From: Fibrobacter sp.
Lineage (GTDB): Bacteria; Fibrobacterota; Chitinivibrionia; Chitinivibrionales; Chitinispirillaceae
NCBI GenBank assembly: GCA_012523595.1
Contig: JAAYIG010000087.1
Location: 1 to 43,899 of the forward strand
Direction of reading: 5' to 3'
Length of the DNA stretch: 43,899 nucleotides
Below, in pieces: positions 35,211-43,736 of the stretch. Each line of letters starts with the position of its first letter. The first letter of the stretch is position 1. The notes below the pieces were generated by a model that was given only the letters and a program-made list of their open reading frames with translations, was not told the origin of the DNA and ran no database searches. The position numbers and the translations under genes are program-made.

Positions 35211-37619
35211 ATGCAATACGGTTACTTTGATGATTCTGCCAGGGAATATGTAATCACAAATCCCAAAACTCCGGTAAAATGGATTAACTATATCGGTACA
35301 TTGAGCTTCGGTGGATTTGTGGATCATACCGGAGGCGCTTTGATCTGCAAAGGCGATCCGTCACTGAACCGAATTGTGAAATATATCCAGCAGATGCCCT
35401 CGTCGGAATTCAAGGGTGAAACTCTGTATGTACGAGTCAAGCGTAATGGTAAATATAAGGTTTTTTCTCCGTTTTTTGTTCCTACACTGGATAAATACGA
35501 CAGGTATGAATGCCATGTGGGGATGGGATACTCAAGGATTATCTCGGTGTTCTATGGTGTAAGAACAGAGTGCACCATATTTGTTCCTGTCAATGAACAG
35601 GTCGAGATCAGGGATATAGTAATTACAAATATCTCTTCTGAACCCCAGGAGATAGATGTTATTCCGGTTATTGAATATACTCATTTCGATGCTGTGAAGC
35701 AGTTTACCAATGCTGACTGGGTTCCACAGACCATGGTTTCCAGATGCCACACAGATCAGCAGAATACCAGGGTTCTTATCCAGTATCCTTTCATGTGCAG
35801 GGATTTCAAAGTCAACTATTTCACTTCCAATTATCCGGTATCCTCCTTTGAATCCGACAGGAAGCGCTTTCTGGGTGAAAACGAGTACGGAACCTGGGCT
35901 CATCCTCTTGCACTTGACAAAGATGAACTGGGCAATTATGAGGCAAACAGGGGTGACAACATTGCAGCTCTGTTGCATCATCTTGGAGTAATCGCTCCCG
36001 GTGGAGTAAAGAGGATAATAACTCAGCTTGGACAGGAGGAGAGCCTGCAGAAAGCTACTCCGCAGATAGAGCGTTTCAGAAAGAGTGAGGAAGTAGACAA
36101 AGCTTTTAAAGAGCTGTCGGAATTCTGGAGCCGCTATCTCTCTTTCATGCATGTAAAGACACCGGATTCCTGTTTAAACAGCATGCTTAATGTTCATAAT
36201 CCAAGGCAGTGTTTCATTACCTACAACTGGTCAAGATACCTTTCCTATTACCAACTGGGCCTTGGAACGCGCGGATTGGGATTCCGGGACAGTTCGCAGG
36301 ATGTCATGGGGGTGGTCGATAGAATACCCGAAGAGGGAAAGAAGCTTATCGTGAAGCTCCTTTCGGTTCAGAAACGGGATGGTTCGGCAATGCACCAGTT
36401 CAATCCGCTCAGTATGGAGGGCTCGATGGGGGATCTTACCGAGATGCCCGACCGCCCACAGTACTATGGTGATGATCACCTGTGGATAGTGCTTGCTGTT
36501 ACAGCTTATATCAAAGAAACCGGAAACAGGGATTTTCTTTCTGAACAGATACCTTTTTATGATAAAGAAAAAGGAAAAGCCATTGAAAGCGCGACAGTTA
36601 TGGAACATCTGCGTCGTGCGCTCAGTTTCACTAAAAACAACACAGGAAAGCATGGACTGCCGCTTCTGGGATTTGCGGACTGGAACGACTGCGTAAATCT
36701 TCCCAAAGGGGCAGAGTCGATCTTTAATGCCTGCCTTTACGGTAAAGCTCTTCAGGAAATGATTGAACTGGCTGATTTTCTGGGAGAAGAGAAATTGGTC
36801 AATGAGTACAAGACCGATTATGAGATGATGAAAACCAGGTTTAATGAATCAGCGTGGGACGGAGAGTGGTTTGTCAGGTATTTTGATCATGATGGGACAC
36901 CTCTGGGTTCAAGCAAAAACGAACACGGGAAAATTTATCTTAACGGGCAGTCCTGGCCAGTAATTTCAGGGTTTGCTGCACCTGAGAAGGGGCGAATAGC
37001 GATGGATTCGGCCCGTAAAATGCTTAACACCAAAAACGGCTTGAAACTAAGCACCCCTGGTTTTAACGGATATGATCCCAGTAAGGGAGGGATCACTACT
37101 TATCCTCCGGGAGCAAAAGAAAACGGCGGGATTTTCCTGCACACTAATCCCTGGGTGATGATAGCTGAGACAATACTGGGAGATGGCGACAGGGCATTTG
37201 AGTATTACAACCAGATCAACCCTGCAAAGAAGAACGACATTATTGACGAATACGAATGTGAGCCCTATGTATACCCGCAGAATATCCTTGGCGATGAGCA
37301 TCCGCAGTTCGGGCTGGGACGTAACAGTTGGCTCTCCGGCACTGCATCGTGGGTTTATCAGGCGGCAACCAAATACATTATGGGAGTTCAACCTCAGTAC
37401 AACGGCCTGAAAATAGATCCCTGTATCCCCGGCTCCTGGGAAGAGTTTACGATTGAGAGACTGTTCAGGGGAACACGTTACAGGATCCACATTCATAACC
37501 CGAAACATGTGAAAAAAGGTGTGGCATCCGTCAAAGTTAACGGAGAACCCATCGAGGGTAATGTCATCCCGCTGTTTAAAGAGGGTGAAGAGGTCAAAGT
37601 AGAAGTGGTGATGGGGTAA
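35211..37619 (+). CDS. Second GH94 phosphorylase, acceptor uncertain (cellodextrin type likely)
   Basis: An 802-residue cytoplasmic GH94 enzyme. The second of two close ATGs (35211) is chosen: AAAGG is six bases upstream and the N-terminus MQYGYFDD..REYVIT then aligns with its neighbour. Catalytic Asp493 in ADWNDC is kept. The acceptor-site motif reads GGITTYPPGAKENGG: the Tyr (631), Lys (636) and His (644) are present, but the Glu that contacts the reducing-end hydroxyl of glucose is Gly627. The loop after the catalytic Asp is also about 11 residues shorter. An open reducing-end side fits a short (Ruminococcus-like) cellodextrin phosphorylase; the Arg/Lys pair recalled for cellobionic acid phosphorylases is absent. 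Specificity is inference. Confidence 0.9.
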   Translation: MQYGYFDDSAREYVITNPKTPVKWINYIGTLSFGGFVDHTGGALICKGDPSLNRIVKYIQQMPSSEFKGETLYVRVKRNGKYKVFSPFFVPTLDKYDRYECHVGMGYSRIISVFYGVRTECTIFVPVNEQVEIRDIVITNISSEPQEIDVIPVIEYTHFDAVKQFTNADWVPQTMVSRCHTDQQNTRVLIQYPFMCRDFKVNYFTSNYPVSSFESDRKRFLGENEYGTWAHPLALDKDELGNYEANRGDNIAALLHHLGVIAPGGVKRIITQLGQEESLQKATPQIERFRKSEEVDKAFKELSEFWSRYLSFMHVKTPDSCLNSMLNVHNPRQCFITYNWSRYLSYYQLGLGTRGLGFRDSSQDVMGVVDRIPEEGKKLIVKLLSVQKRDGSAMHQFNPLSMEGSMGDLTEMPDRPQYYGDDHLWIVLAVTAYIKETGNRDFLSEQIPFYDKEKGKAIESATVMEHLRRALSFTKNNTGKHGLPLLGFADWNDCVNLPKGAESIFNACLYGKALQEMIELADFLGEEKLVNEYKTDYEMMKTRFNESAWDGEWFVRYFDHDGTPLGSSKNEHGKIYLNGQSWPVISGFAAPEKGRIAMDSARKMLNTKNGLKLSTPGFNGYDPSKGGITTYPPGAKENGGIFLHTNPWVMIAETILGDGDRAFEYYNQINPAKKNDIIDEYECEPYVYPQNILGDEHPQFGLGRNSWLSGTASWVYQAATKYIMGVQPQYNGLKIDPCIPGSWEEFTIERLFRGTRYRIHIHNPKHVKKGVASVKVNGEPIEGNVIPLFKEGEEVKVEVVMG

Positions 37620-37627
37620 GGGACACG

Positions 37628-37664
37628 CCCTCTCTTTCAAACAGAGAGGGACGGGTTGTCTTTT
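37628..37664 (+). terminator. Hairpin after the GH94 pair, probable terminator
   Basis: CCCTCTCT (37628-37635) pairs perfectly with AGAGAGGG (37643-37650) around a 7-base loop, eight bases after the stop codon. The T run (TTTT at 37661-37664) is short and displaced, so termination may be partial. Confidence 0.5.
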
Positions 37665-37695
37665 GTCAAACCAGATCAGATATTCAGGACTGTAA

Positions 37696-39408
37696 TTAAC
37701 AGGTCGAATCTGAACTAACCGTATCGGTTTCCTTTGGGTTAGTATCTTCCGTTATTATTCCGTTTGAAGACGGAAAGGTGATTCTGAAACTGGTTCCTGT
37801 TCCGGGGGAACTCTCTATTTCTATAGATCCGTTGTGATTTTCCACTGTACTGCTGACCATAGCCAGTCCAATTCCTGTTCCTTTGGCTCCCTTTGTGGTG
37901 AAAAAAGGCTGGAGACAGTTTTCTTTTACCTCTTTGTTCATTCCTGTACCATTGTCTTTCACAATGAGAAAAACCTTTTCACCATCTTTTCCGGCGATAA
38001 TCTCAAGGTGTCCGCCTTTTGGCATTGCGTCTGCGGCATTAAGCACGAGATTGAGAATCATTTCATGAATATCGGACTTGATTCCGAATGTCTCGATGTC
38101 ATCTTCAAGAGAGAGAGAGACTTTTATTTGTGTGTTGACACCGGGTCCTTTGAGTTTCGGTTCAGCAAGCTTTACAACATCATGGATGATCTCGTTTAAA
38201 TTGATACGGGTTTTTATATCCGAGTTCCTTGCGGTATGATAAAATTCCTGCATCCTTTTCACTATTTCAGCACCGCTCATAGCCGCTTTATTGATCAGGG
38301 TTAGTTTTTCCCTGAGGTCATTATCCTCTTCAGTATCCCTGGTGTTCGAGAGCAGGATTTCTGAATAGCCGACAATCGGGACCAGTACATTATTGAAATC
38401 ATGAGCAATGCCGCTTGCTAATTGACCAAGTACATGAAGTCTCTCTCTTTTAATTGCGGAATCACGGGCTTTTCGAAGTTCCTGCAATGCAATTGACAGT
38501 TCTCTGTTTTTATTATCGAGCAGTTCAGTTCGTTTCCTGACCTGCCATTTAAGCAGAAGGCTCATGGTAAAGGTGACAACAAGCAAACCGGAGATGATTA
38601 TGAAACTCCAGAGTAAAAAGGCGGGAATGAATGTCTGGGGTTTTTCACTGAGCCAGTTTGCCAGGCTGCGATAATAGATGGAGTGAGGATCGTTCAAAAG
38701 GTCTGCGAGGTGTTTGTCAATGGTGCACAGAAGATCATTGTTCCGGCCTTTAGTTGAGGCGAAAAGGAGAGAGTTAGGGTTCAGGACAACAGGAGAAGGC
38801 ACAATAGAGTGTTCTTTTTCCTTAAGATAACCATAAAACCTGTCGACAATCACAGCATCCGCATCACCGGATTTTACTTTCTCGATGCACATTTTGTAAT
38901 CAGAAGAGAGAATCTGGTTTATTGATATGTCGAATCGTTTACTGATTTGTAAAAGCAATTCCTGCTGGATGGAGTTTTCCAGAACAGAAACAGTTTTACC
39001 GTCAAGATCCGATACCCTCTCGATTTCAAGACCTTTTTTTGTGTAAACCTGTACCCATGAGGGAAGAACTGTGATTTTGTTAAAATCAAAGAGCAAGCTT
39101 CTTGGGTCTGAATATCCCATATCGGGCATAATATCGATGCTGTCGTTCAGCAATCTCCTCAATCCATCATCCCAGTTGCCTTCGATATAGATGAGCTTCC
39201 ATCCTTCAATTTTCGCAATGTGTTCTATTATGTCGATGAAAATGCCTTGTGGCTTGTTGTCTTTTCCCATTTCCACTTTGGGTGGGTTTTTATATATCCC
39301 TACCCGGACAGTGCGGCTTTCTGCACCTTCCGGCAAAGAGAACATAAAAGGGATAAAGAGGAAAACCAACAGAAAGGTGAGGTGTTTGAAGGGACCTTTT
39401 TTTTCCAT
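37696..39408 (-). CDS. Sensor histidine kinase with periplasmic family-3 solute-binding domain
   Basis: A 570-residue inner-membrane sensor. Residues 1-31 are a signal peptide, 34-255 a family-3 solute-binding domain (VRVGIYKNPPKVE, then GIFIDIIEHIAKIEGW and DIMPDMGYS), 262-288 a membrane helix, 290-325 a coiled linker, and then the kinase core. His336 in ASGIAHDFNNVL is the phosphoacceptor, the N box is LVLNAADAMPKGG, and the ATP lid has DNGTGM and GTGIGLAM. No receiver domain and no response regulator gene are visible nearby. AGGGG lies near the ATG. It is convergent with the GH94 pair. The ligand could be an amino acid or small organic acid, judging by the domain family, not necessarily a sugar. 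Confidence 0.9.
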   Translation of the reverse strand: MEKKGPFKHLTFLLVFLFIPFMFSLPEGAESRTVRVGIYKNPPKVEMGKDNKPQGIFIDIIEHIAKIEGWKLIYIEGNWDDGLRRLLNDSIDIMPDMGYSDPRSLLFDFNKITVLPSWVQVYTKKGLEIERVSDLDGKTVSVLENSIQQELLLQISKRFDISINQILSSDYKMCIEKVKSGDADAVIVDRFYGYLKEKEHSIVPSPVVLNPNSLLFASTKGRNNDLLCTIDKHLADLLNDPHSIYYRSLANWLSEKPQTFIPAFLLWSFIIISGLLVVTFTMSLLLKWQVRKRTELLDNKNRELSIALQELRKARDSAIKRERLHVLGQLASGIAHDFNNVLVPIVGYSEILLSNTRDTEEDNDLREKLTLINKAAMSGAEIVKRMQEFYHTARNSDIKTRINLNEIIHDVVKLAEPKLKGPGVNTQIKVSLSLEDDIETFGIKSDIHEMILNLVLNAADAMPKGGHLEIIAGKDGEKVFLIVKDNGTGMNKEVKENCLQPFFTTKGAKGTGIGLAMVSSTVENHNGSIEIESSPGTGTSFRITFPSSNGIITEDTNPKETDTVSSDSTC

Positions 39409-39564
39409 GACATGACCCCTGGTGATATGAGAAATGATGATGAAGAATCGAAGCGTTTTTTGAGCTTATGGAAATATAGTACAATAATGGGAAAAATGTG
39501 GCAAGTAAATTAACGAGGGCGAATAATACAGGCGGAATTGGCAAAAAAAAGAGGGAAAATTTCA

Positions 39565-39596
39565 CTTTAAAGAATGGCGGCTGCGGGAAGCAGCCG
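39565..39596 (-). terminator. Possible terminator of the DUF3078-like gene
   Basis: On the minus strand CGGCTGC (39590-39596) and GCAGCCG (39578-39584) form a 7-base-pair GC-rich stem with a 5-base loop, 17 bases after the stop. The downstream CCATTCTTT tail is weak. Confidence 0.5.
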
Positions 39597-39613
39597 GGTT
39601 TACTGATTCCGGT

Positions 39614-40507
39614 TTATTTGCTGTTGGTATAAACGTAGGTCAAACCGGCTGAAAGAGTCTCTTTTAGACGGAAGTTTTTGTGAATGTCACGGTCATAAAA
39701 TGCAGAAGCGGACAGACTGAACAGAAGATATTTTGCCACGGTCAATGACAAAGTGTTTTCGAATTTAACATGCGGGTATCTCCAGTCATTCTCCTGATCG
39801 GTTCCTTCGAATTCATCGGCTTTGGAGCTTATTAAGGCCTCGTAGATACGTAGTGAGCCTATGTAGTTGAGCCATTTGCCCTTGTTTGCCGCTGTAAAAT
39901 CCATATTGAACTCCACGCCGCCATCATTTGTTACGTTGCGGGATCTTTTTCCGGTACCAGGATCGAGCTTGTGGCGGTCAACGAATTGACGTGCAGCAGC
40001 ACCAAGACGTGTTGACCAGTTGATAACCTCGTTCTTTAACAGAGATCTGCTCACACCGGCTGATTCTGTGATATCAGCAGGGTTGAAATATCTGGTCAGC
40101 AGACTGTCACTACCATCGACGAACTGACTGATACCGCGGACACTGACAAAAGGATCAACCCATCCTCCAAGAGTGAAACGAAGAAGTTCTTCAAGATCGA
40201 TCAGATCGCTTGATTTTTCGGGTGCTGACCACCTTTTTGTAGTTTTGTTCTGAACCTTGGTCTGACCGAACTGAAGCTTCAGGGTTGTTCTGCTGTTAAT
40301 CTGTTCGGAAAACGGCTTTTCGGCTATCCCGAGAAACTGAGCAGCCCAGTTAAAGGAACCCGCCTCTCCTCCTGACCAGCTATCACTGTAGGAATTGAAA
40401 GCAGTGGTCAGGTTAGTGTTGATATTTAATTTCCACTCCTCAGCGACCGTTACTGAGAAAAGAGTGAAAACTGCCCATAAGCTTATAATAGCTCTCTTTA
40501 AAAACAT
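39614..40507 (-). CDS. DUF3078-like outer-membrane protein
   Basis: A 297-residue protein with a signal peptide (1-22, IISLWAVFTLFSVTVA) and a barrel-like series of amphipathic strands. The N-terminal stretch TTAFNSYSDSWSGGEAGSFNWAAQF matches the DUF3078 pattern (a short strand, N-x-x-x-x-x-W-x-x-G-G-E, then a strand), common in Bacteroidota and Fibrobacterota. It ends LTYVYTNSK, not with a terminal Phe. The second of two adjacent ATGs is used because the AAGGAGG is otherwise too close. It follows the EF-hand gene by 46 bases on the same strand and is probably co-transcribed with it. Its role is unknown. Confidence 0.85.
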   Translation of the reverse strand: MFLKRAIISLWAVFTLFSVTVAEEWKLNINTNLTTAFNSYSDSWSGGEAGSFNWAAQFLGIAEKPFSEQINSRTTLKLQFGQTKVQNKTTKRWSAPEKSSDLIDLEELLRFTLGGWVDPFVSVRGISQFVDGSDSLLTRYFNPADITESAGVSRSLLKNEVINWSTRLGAAARQFVDRHKLDPGTGKRSRNVTNDGGVEFNMDFTAANKGKWLNYIGSLRIYEALISSKADEFEGTDQENDWRYPHVKFENTLSLTVAKYLLFSLSASAFYDRDIHKNFRLKETLSAGLTYVYTNSK

Positions 40508-40553
40508 CATTCCTCCTTTGGATTAGAAAATAAAAGCTTTGATTTTCATCAAT

Positions 40554-42773
40554 TCAGTTCTTCTCGCTTGCTGTTTCAGTGATTGTGGGTACCCCCTTTT
40601 TCGTTCCAATCCTGCCGCCAGACCACTCGTTTATAAAGCCCAGATGATTCAGGGCTGCATAGGCGAGATAGAGCAGAAGGACCAGTACAAGAAGATTTGG
40701 CCAGGGGGACTTTTTCTGGGCAAAAGGATCGGAAAGATCACGGTGCGATCCAGGCGGAAGTGAAGCAACAGATGTCAGGGCTGTTCCAAACGGAACATTG
40801 ATCAGAGCTTTTGCATTTACTGCCCATCCGCTTGCATCGAGGATCGGTCCCAGGTTTCGCTTACGTAGCTTTATATAAGCAAGTACAAGAGAAGGCCCTG
40901 AAATAAGCAAAAGAAGTCCTATAAAAGCGCCGATTACAGCCAGTGGACCCATCTTGATGATTCCGGCTACATACCCCATAACAGTGACGAGAAAGGTACC
41001 GATTGCTCCTGCTGCAACACCGATCGCAGCAACAATCCCGATGTCCAGTTTTTTGGGTGGCTGAGATGGTATCTTTGTTTTGTCGGCCATAGCCGTTAGC
41101 TCGGCGCTTTTTGCCATCTTATCAGATGATTGTGTTTCAGCAGCCATGGCACGTTTCGCAACCTGTGTTTCGATCATCTTGACAAACCCTTTGTAGGGGA
41201 GCCAGAATGCCTGCTTAAGGCTGATCGGGTTCTCGATTATCTTTACTACTGTCGCGTCCCAGTCATTTCCGTTCCGGTCGTAAAAAACACCGTTTCTTCC
41301 AGGCATCAGGTTTTCAGAATCACCATTGGTAAAAGCAGCCACAATGTTCATCTTTTCCGCTCCACCATGTCTGATGCATTCGCAGTACACAAGGTATGTT
41401 CCTGCCATGGCAGCCATGGTGCTGTGTTTGTTCATGTCATCGATTTTTATGCACAATCTGCAGGTACGCTGATCGAGAAAAAGAGTTCCAGCCATGAAGA
41501 TAGCGGAGCCTTTCCTGCTGTAAAGCTCCCTGAAATTGACGAAATTATTGCAGAGGGAATAAATGTCACGATGAAAACGGACAAGTTTTTCAAGGTTCGA
41601 CATGGAATCAAATACCGATCCCAGAGCTTTATCTTTTTCAATTAAGGCAAGAAGTTTTTCTTTTAGACTGCTGTCAGGGATTTCTTTTGTCTCTGCTGTT
41701 TTTCCAGAATCAAAAACATCTGTCGGTTTACGGCTCTGCCAGGAAAAAAACGGTGCAAGTTGTTCTAAAATCCGCAACCATTCGGTTTCTGTTAATTCCT
41801 CTTTTATACCCAGCAGTTTATCCACCGCCTGAGTCTTAAATGTTTTGAGGGCATCAGCCCAGGCCGGATTGATATTGTCCACAAGGGAGAGAGGTTTTTC
41901 AGGTTCAATAAGAGCAATCGGGAGCTTTGAGATATCTTCGCAATGGACAGAAAGGGAATCCCTGCTGCTGATCTGCTCAAATGGCTTTTCACCTCCATTA
42001 AGAGCGGCCTTTGCGCGTTCATCAAATACAGCTACTGCGCACCTGGCAAAATAATCCTCGATTTTATCCTTAACAGCCGCGACTGCACCAGCGGCTCCGG
42101 ATGTCTCTTCACCCAGCACAAGGATAGATTTATCATTTTCCGGTTCACTTGCCCAGGCAAGATACTTTTCGGTCAGATTGAAAAACGTTTCAACTTTATC
42201 GGCATCTACTCCAGGCTTTCCCGATCGATCATCGACTGCTCCAGTATTATCAATGATGAGGTTTATGATTTTTTTTACAGCTTCCTCTTCTGATGCGTCA
42301 ACTGTGATTATTCCATCACCATTGAAAGCATTCTTAGAGAGTTCCTGTCCAAGAGATTCAATATCCGCAACTGAAACAGGGTCAGATTCTTTTTTCCCGA
42401 GTGTGACAAGAGCGTTTTTAGCGGAGTCGTAAAGCTTGCATCCCTCTTCGGTATTTCTATTTATCTGATCGATGGTCAGGGTGCGGTTCTCCCCGATCAG
42501 ATCGTCGGGATTGTTAAGCATTGAAACGACCCAGTTTACCGCTGTTATGAGCTCTGAGGCTCTGATTCTGCGGTCTTTGTCTGCATCGATAAGAGCCAGA
42601 GTTTTGGGATCAAAATGAATGTTATCTATTGGGCAGGCCAGGGCGACCCAGAGCTTTTGATCGAGATTTCCAAGTTCCTTGAGATCCTGTCCGGATTCCA
42701 GCTTGACCTGATCAAAGCCGCCGGCCCTGAAAAATCTCCATTTATAACCGTTGTTCCTGTTTTTTTTGGGCAT
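40554..42773 (-). CDS. Large EF-hand membrane protein, function unknown
   Basis: A 739-residue protein without a signal peptide. A canonical EF-hand loop is at 63-74 (Asp63, Asp65, Asp67, Ile70, Glu74 in DADKDRRIRASE); NGDGIITVDAS near 154 looks like a second, degenerate one. Residues 80-560 are mostly helical with no family recognised beyond this; a middle part (GTLFLDQRTCRLCIKI, YLVYCECIRHGG) is beta-rich. Three hydrophobic segments follow (about 575-600, 607-635 and 698-718), so the large N-terminal part would face the cytoplasm and the protein is held in the inner membrane. It is probably co-transcribed with the DUF3078-like gene. Calcium binding is inferred from one loop only. Confidence 0.8.
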   Translation of the reverse strand: MPKKNRNNGYKWRFFRAGGFDQVKLESGQDLKELGNLDQKLWVALACPIDNIHFDPKTLALIDADKDRRIRASELITAVNWVVSMLNNPDDLIGENRTLTIDQINRNTEEGCKLYDSAKNALVTLGKKESDPVSVADIESLGQELSKNAFNGDGIITVDASEEEAVKKIINLIIDNTGAVDDRSGKPGVDADKVETFFNLTEKYLAWASEPENDKSILVLGEETSGAAGAVAAVKDKIEDYFARCAVAVFDERAKAALNGGEKPFEQISSRDSLSVHCEDISKLPIALIEPEKPLSLVDNINPAWADALKTFKTQAVDKLLGIKEELTETEWLRILEQLAPFFSWQSRKPTDVFDSGKTAETKEIPDSSLKEKLLALIEKDKALGSVFDSMSNLEKLVRFHRDIYSLCNNFVNFRELYSRKGSAIFMAGTLFLDQRTCRLCIKIDDMNKHSTMAAMAGTYLVYCECIRHGGAEKMNIVAAFTNGDSENLMPGRNGVFYDRNGNDWDATVVKIIENPISLKQAFWLPYKGFVKMIETQVAKRAMAAETQSSDKMAKSAELTAMADKTKIPSQPPKKLDIGIVAAIGVAAGAIGTFLVTVMGYVAGIIKMGPLAVIGAFIGLLLLISGPSLVLAYIKLRKRNLGPILDASGWAVNAKALINVPFGTALTSVASLPPGSHRDLSDPFAQKKSPWPNLLVLVLLLYLAYAALNHLGFINEWSGGRIGTKKGVPTITETASEKN

Positions 42774-43196
42774 ACTTTACCTCATCGAAAAAATGCTTTA
42801 GATTAAAAAAACAATGTTCTAAAGACATTGTGGCAATTCAATGAAAATTGAGTAATTGCCAGTAGAAGCACAAAAATAGTTACTCTCGAAGTAAACTGAA
42901 AGGAAATAGTGTGTATATGAGAAATGATTTCATATTATTTACAAAGTCAGAATGGAGCCGGGGATTGGTAACGCGGTGGACACTTCGGTAATACTCAATG
43001 TAAAGTCCTGAAAACTCATGTTGAAGGTGCAAGGTGGCTTTAAAACTGACACTACAGGAGTGTTCAGGATGCTGAATTAACGATTAAAAGGCGATTAATG
43101 TGCTTCACAATGGAAAAGAATCGTATGTCAGATGATTTTCTTGATGATTCAGACTCTCTTGAGTACAGGGAGATTCATGAAGTACGATGGTTGAGG
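42774..43196. other. Intergenic region upstream of the EF-hand gene
   Basis: About 420 AT-rich bases. One GTGGACAC octamer (42976-42983) matches the cluster at 379-421. A 44-codon plus-strand frame from 43110 ends inside the antisense of the kinase-like gene and is not supported. No clear promoter or RNA gene was recognised. Confidence 0.5.
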
Positions 43197-43736
43197 CTAT
43201 TTCCCGGATTTTTTAAGAGTATACTCACAGATTTTTTGTTTTAATTCAATTTCGCACTCTTGAATAGATTTTCCCGCGGTGTCAATAATTATTCTGTCCT
43301 TTCGCCAGATATGGTACTCTCTGTTTTCAATGTCCTCCCAACCGGGAAGTTTAAGGTTTGTTATCTCTGGTTTCCTGAGTTCAGCACGCTTTTTATGTTC
43401 GTCTTTGTCGGAACAGATTACCTCAATGTTCACAAAATCACTGTTGCTCGATCTTGCAACATCTTCCCATTCATCCCTTGTTAAATTGACAGGATTACAT
43501 GAGTCCGCAATAACATTAATATTAAGTTTTAAATTATCTTCAACAATCCTGTATGACAGCCTGTAGCCCTCTCCTTGAACATCGATTTTACACAAATCTC
43601 TTAACCCCTGCTCTATTGTGTCAATTCGTAAATATGCGGCTTTAAGTTTTCTTGCCAGAAACTTCGCAAGGGTAGATTTTCCTGAAGCGGGGAGCCCGGA
43701 GAATATGAAAAGAGTTGGTTTGTTGGGAGTATTCAT
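43197..43736 (-). CDS. P-loop kinase-like ATPase
   Basis: A 179-residue cytoplasmic P-loop protein. The Walker A motif GLPASGKST is at about 14-22 after the strand TLFIFS, and the layout (YLRIDTIEQGLRD after Walker A, VIADSCNPVNLTRDEWEDVA, then VICSDKDEHKKRAELR and a C-terminal RIIIDTAGKS) fits the AAA_33/zeta-toxin-like kinase group, which phosphorylates small molecules such as sugars, nucleosides or antibiotics. The ATG at 43736 is chosen because it sits just before the conserved strand; the frame opens at a TTG 13 codons earlier. Neither start has a clear Shine-Dalgarno. The substrate is unknown. Confidence 0.85.
   Translation of the reverse strand: MNTPNKPTLFIFSGLPASGKSTLAKFLARKLKAAYLRIDTIEQGLRDLCKIDVQGEGYRLSYRIVEDNLKLNINVIADSCNPVNLTRDEWEDVARSSNSDFVNIEVICSDKDEHKKRAELRKPEITNLKLPGWEDIENREYHIWRKDRIIIDTAGKSIQECEIELKQKICEYTLKKSGK

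Noticed and set aside
35211-37619. Second GH94 as cellobionic acid or chitobiose phosphorylase
   Set aside because: The Arg/Lys pair recalled for cellobionic acid enzymes is absent and the YPPGAKENGG region is closer to cellobiose-type than chitobiose-type sequences; the cellodextrin type fits the locus better, although this is not proven.
43110-43244. 44-codon plus-strand frame
   Set aside because: It lacks a Shine-Dalgarno, ends within the antisense of the kinase-like gene and shows no recognised motif.
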